39,014 bases of DNA from a virus: IMG/VR virus record IMGVR_UViG_3300010412_000036, positions 1-39,014 of that record; one strand, written 5' to 3'. Below, piece after piece: positions 16,971 through 28,400 of the stretch. The translations under genes and the position numbers were made by a program. The notes under the pieces were generated by a model. It had not been told where the DNA came from. It searched no databases and saw only the letters and a program-made list of their open reading frames with translations. How positions within the stretch are numbered: the first letter of the stretch is position 1; every line of letters starts with the position of its first letter.

Positions 16971-17826
16971 GGTTATTCCTCAAGGAGCACAGACGTCTAC
17001 GTCTGAAGCCGGCGACGGATCTGGTAATCCAGAAACAGAAACGGACTGGTTCAACGTTCTCGGTGCGGTACTTGGTGGCGGCGGAACTTTCCTGGATACC
17101 CTTGGTGGAATCTTGGGCGGTTCTTCACCTGAGCAAAATCTAGCCGCTGCAAATGCTACAGCCAGAGGAGGCAACATCTCCAAATCTGGCGACGTTACGC
17201 GCATTGTGGAAGAGCCGACCAACATTGCGTTGGGTGAACAGCTCAAAACGATGGATCAGCTGGATAATACCAACGTCCGTGCGAACATGCTTCAGACGAC
17301 ATCCGGTCTGAATGATCAGGCTCAAGCAGCAATGATGGCGGCTATGAATTCTGTGGCAGCCGGTCAAGGCGGCGACTCAGGCATCCCTATGGCCGATGCA
17401 CTCAAAGGCTCTTCGGCGGGTATCGCCGCACGTGCGGGCACTGATCAGGCAATCGCTGGGATCAAGTCCCAGGCAACACAAGAAGAGCTGACCAGAACCG
17501 GTATGCGTGCCGAACAGGCTGACGCGATCGGCAATCGCTCCGGCGAAGCATTGTATTTGCAAGGTGTCGACAACATCGGCAGTGAAGAAGAGCAGGCTGC
17601 TGCAGGTGGCGGTGGTTTCTGGGACATCGCCATGGGTATTGGCGGAGGTGTCCTGGACATGTTCACTGGAGGAATCGGCGGTACCGTCGCTACTGAACTC
17701 CTCGGGAGTCTCTTTGGCGGAGAAGATGTTACACAAAAGACAACAGGCTCACCTAAGCAAAACGCGGGACCGGCATTCGGCTTACCCGTTAGACGTCGGG
17801 CTGTTGCTGGTAGGAGCGGAGGCTGA
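16774..17826 (+). CDS. Internal virion / ejection-type protein
   Basis: A 350-residue protein. I chose ATG 16774 over GTG 16765 because AGGTGA (16764-16769) lies at suitable distance. The N-terminus is Pro/Ser/Gln-rich. Glycine-rich hydrophobic stretches occur at about 91-116 (DWFNVLGAVLGGGGTFLDTL...) and 279-316 (FWDIAMGIGGGVLDMFTGGI...), separated by an Ala/Gln-rich helical region. The pattern resembles small ejection proteins of podoviruses (T7 gp14 type) that insert into the membrane during infection. Its place directly before two larger putative internal proteins supports that. The first ~66 codons overlap the preceding gene in another frame. Confidence 0.6.
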   Translation: MQNLFNNPKIWELISQAQLKTHELDWPSSSPQPKTTSWPTQSYSVGRKGTPQVQQTDPPSVGNKPEVIPQGAQTSTSEAGDGSGNPETETDWFNVLGAVLGGGGTFLDTLGGILGGSSPEQNLAAANATARGGNISKSGDVTRIVEEPTNIALGEQLKTMDQLDNTNVRANMLQTTSGLNDQAQAAMMAAMNSVAAGQGGDSGIPMADALKGSSAGIAARAGTDQAIAGIKSQATQEELTRTGMRAEQADAIGNRSGEALYLQGVDNIGSEEEQAAAGGGGFWDIAMGIGGGVLDMFTGGIGGTVATELLGSLFGGEDVTQKTTGSPKQNAGPAFGLPVRRRAVAGRSGG

Positions 17827-17828
17827 TC

Positions 17829-19475
17829 ATGGCTGGAAAAGCACCCGAATATCGTACGACCCCTGGCGGAGGATCCGTCAAGGTTGGCTCTTCAACGTAT
17901 AGTACTGATGAGCTCAATACGCTTACCAATTGGAAGAACTCTCAGCGAGCGCTGGCAGGGCAGCTCCTAGCCTTAGCTCCTGGTTTGATCGATCGTAAAG
18001 ATGCCCTCAGGGCTACGAACGCTATGCGACGCGAAAAGCTGGAGCAAGCCATTGCATCCGGTATGATCAAAGGCGTCGAAGGCGGACAAGAAATCACTGC
18101 TTCTCAAACTGGTCTGGAGTTCGAAAGCGATGAAGCAGCAGCAAGTTTCTGGAAGCAGTTCGGAGAATCAACCGCAAGAGGCAATCTCGATCGAACGCGT
18201 GAGGTCCGTAATAAGGTCCGTGACCGGATCAAGAAAGACATCGACTCCCAGATTTCTGGTTTTCTCGACATCCAGTCAGTACTCAAAGAATCTGGAGCTG
18301 TCGAAGGCTCGACGGATGCGTTTACGAAGATCCTTACCAGCGCCGACATGGGCGCAGCACTTGCGTGGGATATCGAAGGTCTGCAACTCAAAGATGGAGC
18401 CGACGGATCTCAAGGCGTTCTAGACTACCAATGGGAAACGCCTGAGCAGATCGAGGCCCTCAACGAAATCGCCAAGGATATCCTGGATGGCAACACAGAG
18501 CGCTTTGCTCCGCTCGAGAATGTCAACGTAGGCGAGTGGCAGAAGGTCAGTGAGTACTACAAGAAGGGCGCTTCCGGCTCTCGTAGCCTGAACGTCGATG
18601 AAGACTACGGGAGTATCTCGTATAATCCTCTGATCGAACGGATGGTCGAACGGGATACAGAGTACATCGATGAGATCAAGACTGGTTCTGGTGAGCTCTT
18701 GGCATTGTATGCTATGGATGAGCTCAGTGGCCTACTTGGTGGAAGCTTCGGTGCGAACAAACCTTTCGCTGGTCAAGCGGCAGAATTGGCTGCTAAGCAG
18801 CGTCAACAGCTCAACTTGCAGAGCATGAGAGACCGGTCGAGATACTATGAAGATTCAGATGTGGTCCGCGGTGGTTCTGGAAGCTACGATTTTGGCGACC
18901 AGGCTATGAGAGCCCTTGCATCCTTTATGGCTAGTCAAGGTGCTGGATTCGAATCTGGTGGCGGCAAAAGCTATGCTCCTGTTGGACCTGGCGGCGGTGG
19001 CGGTAACAATTACATGACCGCGGATCTGTTCAGCAACACCGATCAGTACGATGACAAAGAATCTCTTGTAAACAAGACGCCGACGATGTTCGAAATGGTG
19101 CCCGGTCAAGGCCGCCGAATTGCATGGGACGATACGTCGTACCTGACAAAACGCGATGTTGAAACATTGAAAAAGCTCAACAAAGGCACTTTCAAGAACT
19201 TCAGCATGGAAAACCTTTCTGCTTGGGTCAAGTCGAACATTCCTACGAAGATGCTTCAAGACGGCATTTTCAAGATTCGCCAACAAGGCCAGAGCGTGGT
19301 CGTATCGTATGGTGCCAACGACTGGGCAGCCATTGAATTTCAGGATACAACCAACGAAAGCGCAATTGCTGAGTACGACAGAATGCAGCGCAATCCGTTC
19401 AAAGTTCACATCTACAAAGGTGCCGTCCTTGACATGCTCGGGCCGGCATTCAAAGGTCTCTACCGAGGAGAGTAA
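17829..19475 (+). CDS. Internal virion protein upstream of giant polymerase-like gene
   Basis: A 548-residue protein with GGAGG seven bases before ATG 17829. It begins with a flexible Gly/Ser stretch, continues with long charged helices (residues about 30-150, ESTARGNLDRTREVRNKVRD), a mixed middle, a Gly-rich break (about 380-395, GPGGGGGNNY), and a C-terminal domain of about 130 residues. There are no membrane segments or catalytic motifs. Its stop overlaps the start of the giant gene (TAATG), so the two are translationally coupled and probably co-assemble. A T7 gp15-like core or ejection role is inferred from gene order only. Confidence 0.6.
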   Translation: MAGKAPEYRTTPGGGSVKVGSSTYSTDELNTLTNWKNSQRALAGQLLALAPGLIDRKDALRATNAMRREKLEQAIASGMIKGVEGGQEITASQTGLEFESDEAAASFWKQFGESTARGNLDRTREVRNKVRDRIKKDIDSQISGFLDIQSVLKESGAVEGSTDAFTKILTSADMGAALAWDIEGLQLKDGADGSQGVLDYQWETPEQIEALNEIAKDILDGNTERFAPLENVNVGEWQKVSEYYKKGASGSRSLNVDEDYGSISYNPLIERMVERDTEYIDEIKTGSGELLALYAMDELSGLLGGSFGANKPFAGQAAELAAKQRQQLNLQSMRDRSRYYEDSDVVRGGSGSYDFGDQAMRALASFMASQGAGFESGGGKSYAPVGPGGGGGNNYMTADLFSNTDQYDDKESLVNKTPTMFEMVPGQGRRIAWDDTSYLTKRDVETLKKLNKGTFKNFSMENLSAWVKSNIPTKMLQDGIFKIRQQGQSVVVSYGANDWAAIEFQDTTNESAIAEYDRMQRNPFKVHIYKGAVLDMLGPAFKGLYRGE

Positions 19476-22400
19476 TGGGCAACTGGAGCCGATACTATCA
19501 TACACGTCTTCGTTCTCCCCGTCCACATCGTTCCTATGGTAAGCCTAAAACGGACAGGTTTACGGACGTCGACGATTACGGGGTCCCGAACCCTTATTAC
19601 AAAGAACAGTCGATAAACACGCGTGATTGGCAACAGTACCAAAAAGGCTACCGTGGCGATCAGCTGACGTCTGAAAAGGATAAGAACTATGCTTGGTCTC
19701 GTTTCCAAAAGGCCGAGTGGGACAACGATATCATCGCTGAGCACTTCGGTGGATCTCCGGGTAGGAAGCTAGACCCGGAAGATTACTACAAGTCTGTCGA
19801 AGAGCTGTCGTGGAAGCTCACTAAGGACTTTGAACGGCTGGGCTTGAACACGAATCTCGACGCTACGGAGTTCTCCGAAGCGATAGAAGGTCTGTTTGGT
19901 GCCGCTGAGGCCGAAGGTGTCGACCTAGGGTATAGTCGCTACGAAAAGCAACTTGCCCAGGAGCTTCAGACGAGTTCTTTTCTGCCTACGCTCGTCTCAA
20001 AACGACGCAGTGCCGGCAAGCAATTGCACGATATGTTCGAATCGCTCAGCCCTGAGCAACAGGCGTATCATCGTAAACGGGAACTCGAGTATCGAACGTA
20101 TGTAAGTGAACTGAGTGGCCGAAGTGTCCAACCTGAGGTTCGTCCTGATCTGAACAACCTGGCATATTACCTGGAGCCAGGCACAAAGATGGACAAGGAT
20201 GGCAAGCCTACGAATCTCAAGACGTGGCTACAACAGAATGTCACCGGTGAAATCTACCCTCTGCGACCCAAGCAATGGTATCTCGATCAGCTCGAGCATA
20301 TTCGGAAGCTTGAAGAGCGTGAATCCATCAAGCAAGGTATCAATGCCGTAGTCCCTTTGCAGGGTGTCCACAAGGATACCTATGGTACCCCCAGTGATCC
20401 TATCCAGCAGCCTCGCCGTAAGCAAGCTTCTGGTATTTCTCAGCTACAAAACCAGATCAAGTTTTACGAGACGAACAGCGAAGGCATGCTCGTCCACGAA
20501 GATGGCGTAGCTGTACTCAGGTCACCTGAACAGGTCGACGAAGACCTCAAGCGTGCTACCTCAGAAATTATCATGCGACTTCAGAATGTCGACATGCCTG
20601 AGGAAGAAAAAGCTCGCATGATCAAGTATTTCATGACCTCAGCCTCTGGCGATGGTCTCTTGAATGCCATCAGCGGGATCCTTGGTCGATTCATCGAGCC
20701 GTTCACTCCTGAGGGTGGATACAGTAGCTTCTCATATTTGAAGCCTGGCCTATCGTTTGGCGATCCTGAGATCTTCAAGATGTATGCTGCGGAACTCAAC
20801 CGCCTCAAATCTCTTGCTGCAGAGCATCGGGACCTTTATTCCAAAGCGAAAACGAACGGCCTTGGACAGAAGGTCTACGATCTCTCTGAAGCAGTCGACG
20901 GACGAGATTCCTTCGGTGCCGGTATCAGCGCTGTGTCTCAGGGGGTCGTCGGCACACTGTTTGGATCTGATGCTTCACGTGCTACAGCTGATGCAATCTT
21001 CGGCCTTCAGGAGATCAGCCGAGGCATCATGGAAGGCGGTGAGCCCACTAGGGATTGGAAGCTTCAAGCTCATCGCATGTTGAAGAACCAGCTGAGCGAA
21101 AAGGCGCTGAAATATCTCGAAGGAGAAGCTGATATACCAGAAGACTTCTGGCTTGAGCTGCCTTATGCCATGGGATACGTAGCCGGTTTGAGCGTTCCGA
21201 TCAACTGGTCAGCTCGAGCAACGGCACCCGTAACGCAAATGAGCCAACGTGTACTGCGTAGCAAGCCTGCTATGAAGTACATGGATCCAATTGTCAAGAA
21301 CTTGGGTATGACACCTGAGGTCTTTGCCGGTCGTCTGGTCAATACAACAGCATTGACAACGCAGATCTATGCGACGACATCGATGATCGATCCACTGAAC
21401 ATGTTCGAAAAACGGAACATCGTTACAGCTGTCGCAGGTGGTGTAGCAGGCGCTGCAACTCAGCAGATGATTATCTCTGCAATGAAGCGTCGTGGCAACA
21501 CCTATAAAGCTACACGTGACATGCTCAGGAACATGGAACTCAACGACCCTCGTCGTGCGGAGTTTGCTGCTCGTCTGATGCAGACGAACAAGAAGGAACA
21601 ATTCCTCGGTGGCTGGGCCGCTGCTACAGGCTTAGGCCCTGCAATGGAAGCTACTCAGCTGATGTACCAAGATGTCGACTTCTGGTCATCCATGGGGGAT
21701 TACTTTGATGTTTCGAATCCATATGGTTTCTGGTGGCTCGATATGGGACTGGGGACCATCGATGGCTATGAAGCTGCCAAAGCATACGGCAAAGCCCTGA
21801 GTCTCAGCCACAACACCATTGATGGCGGAAATCCTGAGATCACGGAACGTGCCATCCAGTTGCAACAACAAGCCAAGGAAAAGAATGAAGCTCGGCGTCA
21901 TTGGTTCCGTAAGAAATCGGGGGAAGATGCTCCGCAAGCTGAGACAGAGACGACTCAAGAACCTGCAGAAATGGGGACCCCTGAGTGGGTTGCCCAAACT
22001 GTCGAGAAAGTACGAAAACAAGATCCAGAGACTTGGGACAAAGTAAGAGCGGCCCAGGAAGCCTATAACTCCTACATCGAAGAAGTCGGCAGTCTCAAAG
22101 ATGTTGAGGGTGAAGCTCCTGTTGAAACACCGACTACGTTTGGCGACCATTTCAAGAACAAGACACCAAACGAGCGCGGCCGTTATGTCGTTGATGATAT
22201 CACGGGTTTGTTCCCTGACATGACGCCTTGGCAACAGAGCTTTTACAACCAATTCATCAAGCAGGATCCAGTCCAAGTTGAGCTCACGAAAGAGAATCGT
22301 GCTTGGTATGTCGAAGATGACGCCACTGGTGAGCGATTTGTCCGCATGCCAGAGACTCAGCCGTTCCATAGCAAGGTCTTTGTCCATGAGGGCATCGGTC

Positions 22401-25400
22401 ACCAGTTTACGGTGGACCTCCTTAGAAAGCACTCTACTGATCCGAAGGTCAAGGATCTCATTGAGGGTATCAACGATATCACGCAGAGCAACGAATGGCT
22501 CGAAGTACTGAGCCGGATGGAACCAGAAGAGCGCAAGCGTGTGGTATCTGACCCGTTTGAGACCGCAGCTGTGGTGATCGAACACCTTGATGAGTTCAAG
22601 ACGTCGAATGCTCTGCTAGCTAAGATCGGTTTTGCTACTCCTCCGGTGCCGAATACCATGGAGAGGATCCTCAAAGACCAGGAAGCTCGTAGAGCTCAGG
22701 CTGAAGAAGATGCAGATCAGGATCCAGAGAAACGCAACTTCGGATACTACAAACAGCTCCCACAAGCTGAGAATACCAGCGAAGTTGTCGGTGCCATGTA
22801 CGGTGCCGGCATTTTCGGTGAGTCAGTCAAGAACATTGTAGACCGTGTCAAAGAGTTTCATCCCGCATGGGATGGTATGCGGGCCGATGAGCAAAACCAG
22901 GCAATCCTGGAGTTCGTACGACTTCTAGAACCACAGGACCTCACGACCTATATGCCTGAGCGTGTCGTTCGGCCAGTCGACACTGGCGAGAACATCACGA
23001 ATATGCTCGAGGACATTCTTGGTGTGTCCGTTGACCCTTACATGAAGACCGCGGACATGCGTTCATGGGCTGAGTGGTACAATGAGCAGATCCAGCGCTC
23101 GCCGGCACCGCAAGACCGTAAGGACATTGCTGAAGAAGTCCTGAACAGAATCCGTTTCCGTCTCGACAACTACGTACAGAAGACTGTTTGGGATATCACA
23201 CCGGATGGCGAGCCTTACATCCGTCAGTTCGAGGGTGTTGGAAACAACCGTCTTGAGATCGAGGGTTTCCCACAGATCAATCCGTTTCCTTACCTGAAGT
23301 CAAACAACAATCCGATCCTTGAAGGATTCAAGGACATCGGCATTATGTCGCCGGATCTCAAAGATGACTTCGATAAGATGGTGGCTGAGGATGGATTTGA
23401 AGCTGCAGCCCGCCAGGCAATGGTTTATGGATTCATCCCTTTAGGCCCGGCCGGCCACGTATTGAACTTCAATCCTGAGATCGTCGCAGGTAATCGTGCG
23501 AAAGCACTCAAGGTGATCTACCAGGGCTACGAGCCATTGATTGTGGATCGGCTAACGAATCCAGAATCTTACACAGCAGGCGTTCCCGCCAATGCTGAGA
23601 CCATTGCTCAGATGCTCGACTGGTCAAAGATTCCCATGGATGGGCCCGTCACCATAGACATGCTTAACGAGGCTTCCCGTGGTCGATCAATTGGGCAACT
23701 CAAGACCATGGCCGAGCTCATTCGAGAAAACAAGGCGTTCGGTGCTGATATCCGGAAAGTGATCGAAGCTTACCGGAACATGTTCAAGGATGAAAATGGA
23801 CAAGGTTACATCCCGCCGTATGTCCGTTTGAAGCAGAAGGGCGACGAAGCATTCGAACGTCTTCGTGCTGCCAAGAACACTGCCGAGCAGGCAAAGGCCA
23901 TGGATGACTGGGCCAATATCAGGGATACTGAAATCTGGAGAGCATCAGTCGACCTGTACAATCGTATCCTCAGTAACAACGTACCCTCAACCAAGAAGCA
24001 CCCTGTCAAGTATGCCAGCAACGTCTTGTCTTCTCAAGGCAAGATGCCGTTCAAGCCTCAGAACATTGACCAACTAGGCGAATCGTACAACATGCCGAAG
24101 TTCTATCAGAAGGACGGCAAGATCGATCCGCACTACATGGCTGCGGGCTTCAATGAGGATGGCACGATCAACGTGATGACACTCCCTGGCTTTATGAATG
24201 AAAGCTTTGGATTGCCAAATCCTGAAACTTATGTGCCTGATCACAACGATTCGTTTACGTATCTAAACCCGCTTATGGGTGCAACGATGGAAGCATCGAT
24301 GGGCTTCCGTCCTGTAGGTGGCGCGATCAAGATGACAGGTATCTATGAAACGGGTCTTCACAAGACAATCGCATCTCCTTCAGAAGGGATCTTCAACACA
24401 CTGCCTGACACTTTCCCGCCGGTTGGCATGATCAGGGCTGAGACAGCTCACAAGAATCCCCGTGTACGTACGGTGACAAGCCGTATGTCACCTGGAACTC
24501 GCTATGTCATGAAGGGTGGCACCCCGATCGCTGAGATCACGGATGCCGGATACAAGAAGCTTTCTGATGAGGATGCCATGAGCATCGTCATGAAAGAACC
24601 TACCTTGATGATCGAGCGTGTCAAACCTGACCAGATCAACCTGGACTACATTGATAAGCCTGACCGCCTCGGCACCGTAGAGACCGGCAATGCAGCAGGT
24701 CACTCTTTGCCGTTCGATCCGTCGACTCCAGAGATGAATAAGTACCTGACTCAGGTACAACGTGCTAACGCCTATGAGCTCACGGAAGACATCATTGGTA
24801 TGTCAGCTCTTACAGACGTCGCTCATGGCAAGCGTCGGTTCACACCAAAGCAGAACGAAGCTCTGCGTGGCTTCCTGCGTCGTCTGACCAATCGTTTGCA
24901 CATGCTCAAGCAGCAGGACCAGACGTACAAGGGCATCTCTGGCAATCAACTGTCTGAATTGGCTACTCACCTGGAGGCAGCTACGATCAGCGAGAACGTC
25001 AACCGTCCTCTTTTGAAGGCTATCCTGTTGACGTATCCTCAGATCATCGATGCTGCCAACCATTCGCTAGCTGATAGCTACGACAACATCTACCAGGTCC
25101 GCAACCGTGGTGCTTCTGTCACCGTGGGGGATATGAACGTTGTTGACATCGAGGTCTCTCGGGAGAACGCAATTGAGTATCTCCAAAAGACCTTTTCTGA
25201 GACACCCCGCAAAGCTGAGCGTGCCATCCAGCGTTATAAGCAAGCGATGGAAGAGCTCAAGATCTTTGACGAACAAGGGTTCATTGATAAGGATTCCGAT
25301 CTCGGCGTGATCGTGCCTGAAGCATGGCTCGAGGCCATGAATGAGCGCCGCGGTCGGCAAGGCGAGGCTCCGCTGGTACCTGGTACCCGTATCATTCTAC

Positions 25401-28400
25401 AGCGTACTCCAATCGATGCTCCTGAATCGATGGCAGCCGGCATCATTGCTGGCGTTCATCCCCGTGCTTCCCACGCCGTGATGCCACCCGGATTCATGAA
25501 AAGGTCTGGTACCGATATGGATGCTGATAGGATCGGGATCATAGCGCCATATCGTCTTGGTCCAGGCAATCAGTTCTACGATGACACGCAGTATCGTCCT
25601 GTGTTAGAACCTGGGAATGACTTCTTTGTCAACGCTTGGCAAGAGATGGCTGACCGCAGCTATGGCGAAGGAACAGAAGCTCTCGACATCCTTAACATCA
25701 AGTCTCCATCTGGTAAGCCAATGCCGGTCAAGTATGCACCTCTGCATACGACAGATGCTCTTTATCCGGATTTTATGTACGGAATTGGTCAAGAGAAAGA
25801 GATCGGCAAGTCCGTAGGCATGTTCCGCCAGGTCATGGATCAGTTCTTGTCCAAAGGAGCTTTGCCTGGTGAGGAGATCAGTATTGGCAAATGGTCCTTC
25901 ACGAACAATCCGAACGTAAGCGAAGTCGGTCGTGTCAAGATTGAAGCATATGACTCATTCGGTAAATCTCATAGACGAGTGGATCCCGAGTTAGCTTTTG
26001 CCAACATCTTCGATCTCAAGTGGAATGGTCAATACATTGTCGACCTGCCTGAGGCGAGTGCCAAAGAGATGGTTGGCAAGTTCAAGGAGATGCTTCAAGA
26101 GCGAGCTCTTCCAAAGAAGCGGTCTCGTGGACCTCAGGACCAATCGTTGTATGACGAATTGGGTTCGTTGACAAACCCTTCAAAGGCAGCGATCCCTTAT
26201 TCGCCAAGCTTTGCAGCGCGAAAGGCTGTTGCTGATGCTGAGAAGCACCTAGGGACAAGTCGCTTGCCATATGGCATGCCTGACAAGTTCGCCATTCAGC
26301 AAGAGCTGGAAAAGGTCTACCAGAAGATCTATACGGATCCTGACAAGGTCACAGAGCCTGTTGTCAAGAAGGTCAATCTAATCGAAGCTATCACTAAGAA
26401 GTCATCGATTGATAACCCGTACACGGATTCCAGGAACTACTATGCCAAGCGTCCTCAGACGATGAGCGAGGATGATGCTCGAGCCATGGTAGCTGTCGTC
26501 AATTACTCTCTCAACACGCTCCCTATCGTCGTCGATGATGGGGTGACCTTCGCGCTTCCGCCCAACATGGGTACGATCATGGTAAACAATGGCAGCCTGT
26601 ACTGGATGACGCCAGAGTTCGACATGGTCCCGCTGACGAAGGTGTTCCAACCGAATGGCCAACTTCATGAGCGCTTTGACAACATCCGGATGCAGAATGC
26701 ACTGACCATCAATGAGGTGGTACCACGTGCTCTGACCGGATACGTGACCATCGAAGAAGGTCTCCGCAATCTAAACGACGTCAAACGTCATGAACTCGAC
26801 AAGTTCCTCGAGTGGGAACAGCGGGAGGAGAACCGTGTACGGATCACGTTCAGTGCTCTTCCTAAGGAGCGGACCCTTGGTGGTCGTCGTCAGGTGGTGA
26901 TGACTGTCAATCCAGAGATGACCGAGCCGGAATTCCGCGCTGAGCTCATGTCTGGTCTCAAGCAGCTCAACAAGATGCTCAAAGAAGTAGGACCATGGGC
27001 GCATGGTGCTATCGTACCTGAGTCATTCTCGCACTTGACCTCATGGCAAGAGGAGATCGTGCGCAACAAGTGGTCAGAGATGGCCAACTACGGTACGGTC
27101 TTCCAGAATGACCGCGGTATCACAGACCAAGAAGCTTCTGAATTGGCGGGCCGCTTGGCTGTCACCCTGGGTAGTAGCCCGGAAGAGATGACCGATCTGG
27201 CATTGCTCGTCGACAATGAACGATTCATGACGCCTTTCGGCATTGTCAATGGGGCTCTCCAAGCTGGCGCTATGCCTGAGGTCGAGATCTACGGCGAGCG
27301 TATGTCTTTGCCGGCAGCGATCCTTCGGGTAGCTGAGAAGCAATTCGGTGAGGAACGGAAATATGGGTACTGGGATACGACCGAGTCAGATGGCAAGCGT
27401 CGTATTACTATGAGCGAACTAGAGTTTTACAGCCTCACAAAGCTTACTGACGCTGTTCCTCCAACGGACTGGAGCGAAGAAAGCCTGGTATCGTCTTTCA
27501 AAGTACTCAATGGGATGGGGTACGATGAGCTCAAGATCTTCGGCATCGATAAGCCTTGGAACATATTCGACGTGCTGAGTCGACATATGGATCCTGAAGA
27601 ACTTGTCGACATGGACAGGAAGCAGACGGTCATACGAGAAGCTCCAGAAGACAAGACCTTGAGGGTCACTCATAAAGAACTTATGATCCTCAGGGAGAAC
27701 AAAAAGTATGACCGCGGCCGTCATGGATTCTACGAATTCTTCAAAGACCTTGAAGAACGCGGATACGAAGTACTCGTTTCGATATCTGCTCCAGGAATTG
27801 GCAATACGTGGGTTGTCAAGGACGAAATCGCCCAGCGCAAAGCAGAGTATGACGAATGGAGAAAAGCTAAAGATGATGCAGATGCTGAAGGCAACCAGCG
27901 TTCATATGGCTATTACAAGCCGGCGAACCGGCAGTCTTCTCTCGTAGAAAAGGTCATCGGTGCTACGCGTGGTATCAGTCCTTCTCTTTCAGCCAAGCAA
28001 CGTCGTCAAATCAAGTCTCGTATCAATGATGCGCGGTCGCAGGTGCGTGCTATCGACGAGCTGAGTCCCCGTCAGATTCACGATTTCATGAGAAAGGTCG
28101 GTGATGACGTCAAGCAATTCGGTCTTGAAGGCGTAGATGATCTGATTGAGTTCTATGATGCTCACATCCCCAGTGAGTGGCTCAAGGAGCAGGTTGAGAT
28201 CGCTGAGTATGTCCATCGTGATGATCCGAAAAAAGCCAAAGAGGCGGTCGACATTATCAAGATGGCTGCAGTACTTGACTACCTTGATTCGTTGAAGCGC
28301 ATGGTCCAGTCTGATAGGGACTTGCGATTCAGTGAGGTGACTCCGTTGCTCAACATGAAAGAACGTATCGCCAAGCATCGCCGTATTGGTGGTGTCGGAT

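Noticed and set aside
22385-22402. HEGIGH (residues 971-976 of the giant protein) as a zinc-protease motif
   Set aside because: The canonical zincin motif is HExxH; here three residues separate E from the second H, and no downstream third ligand was evident.
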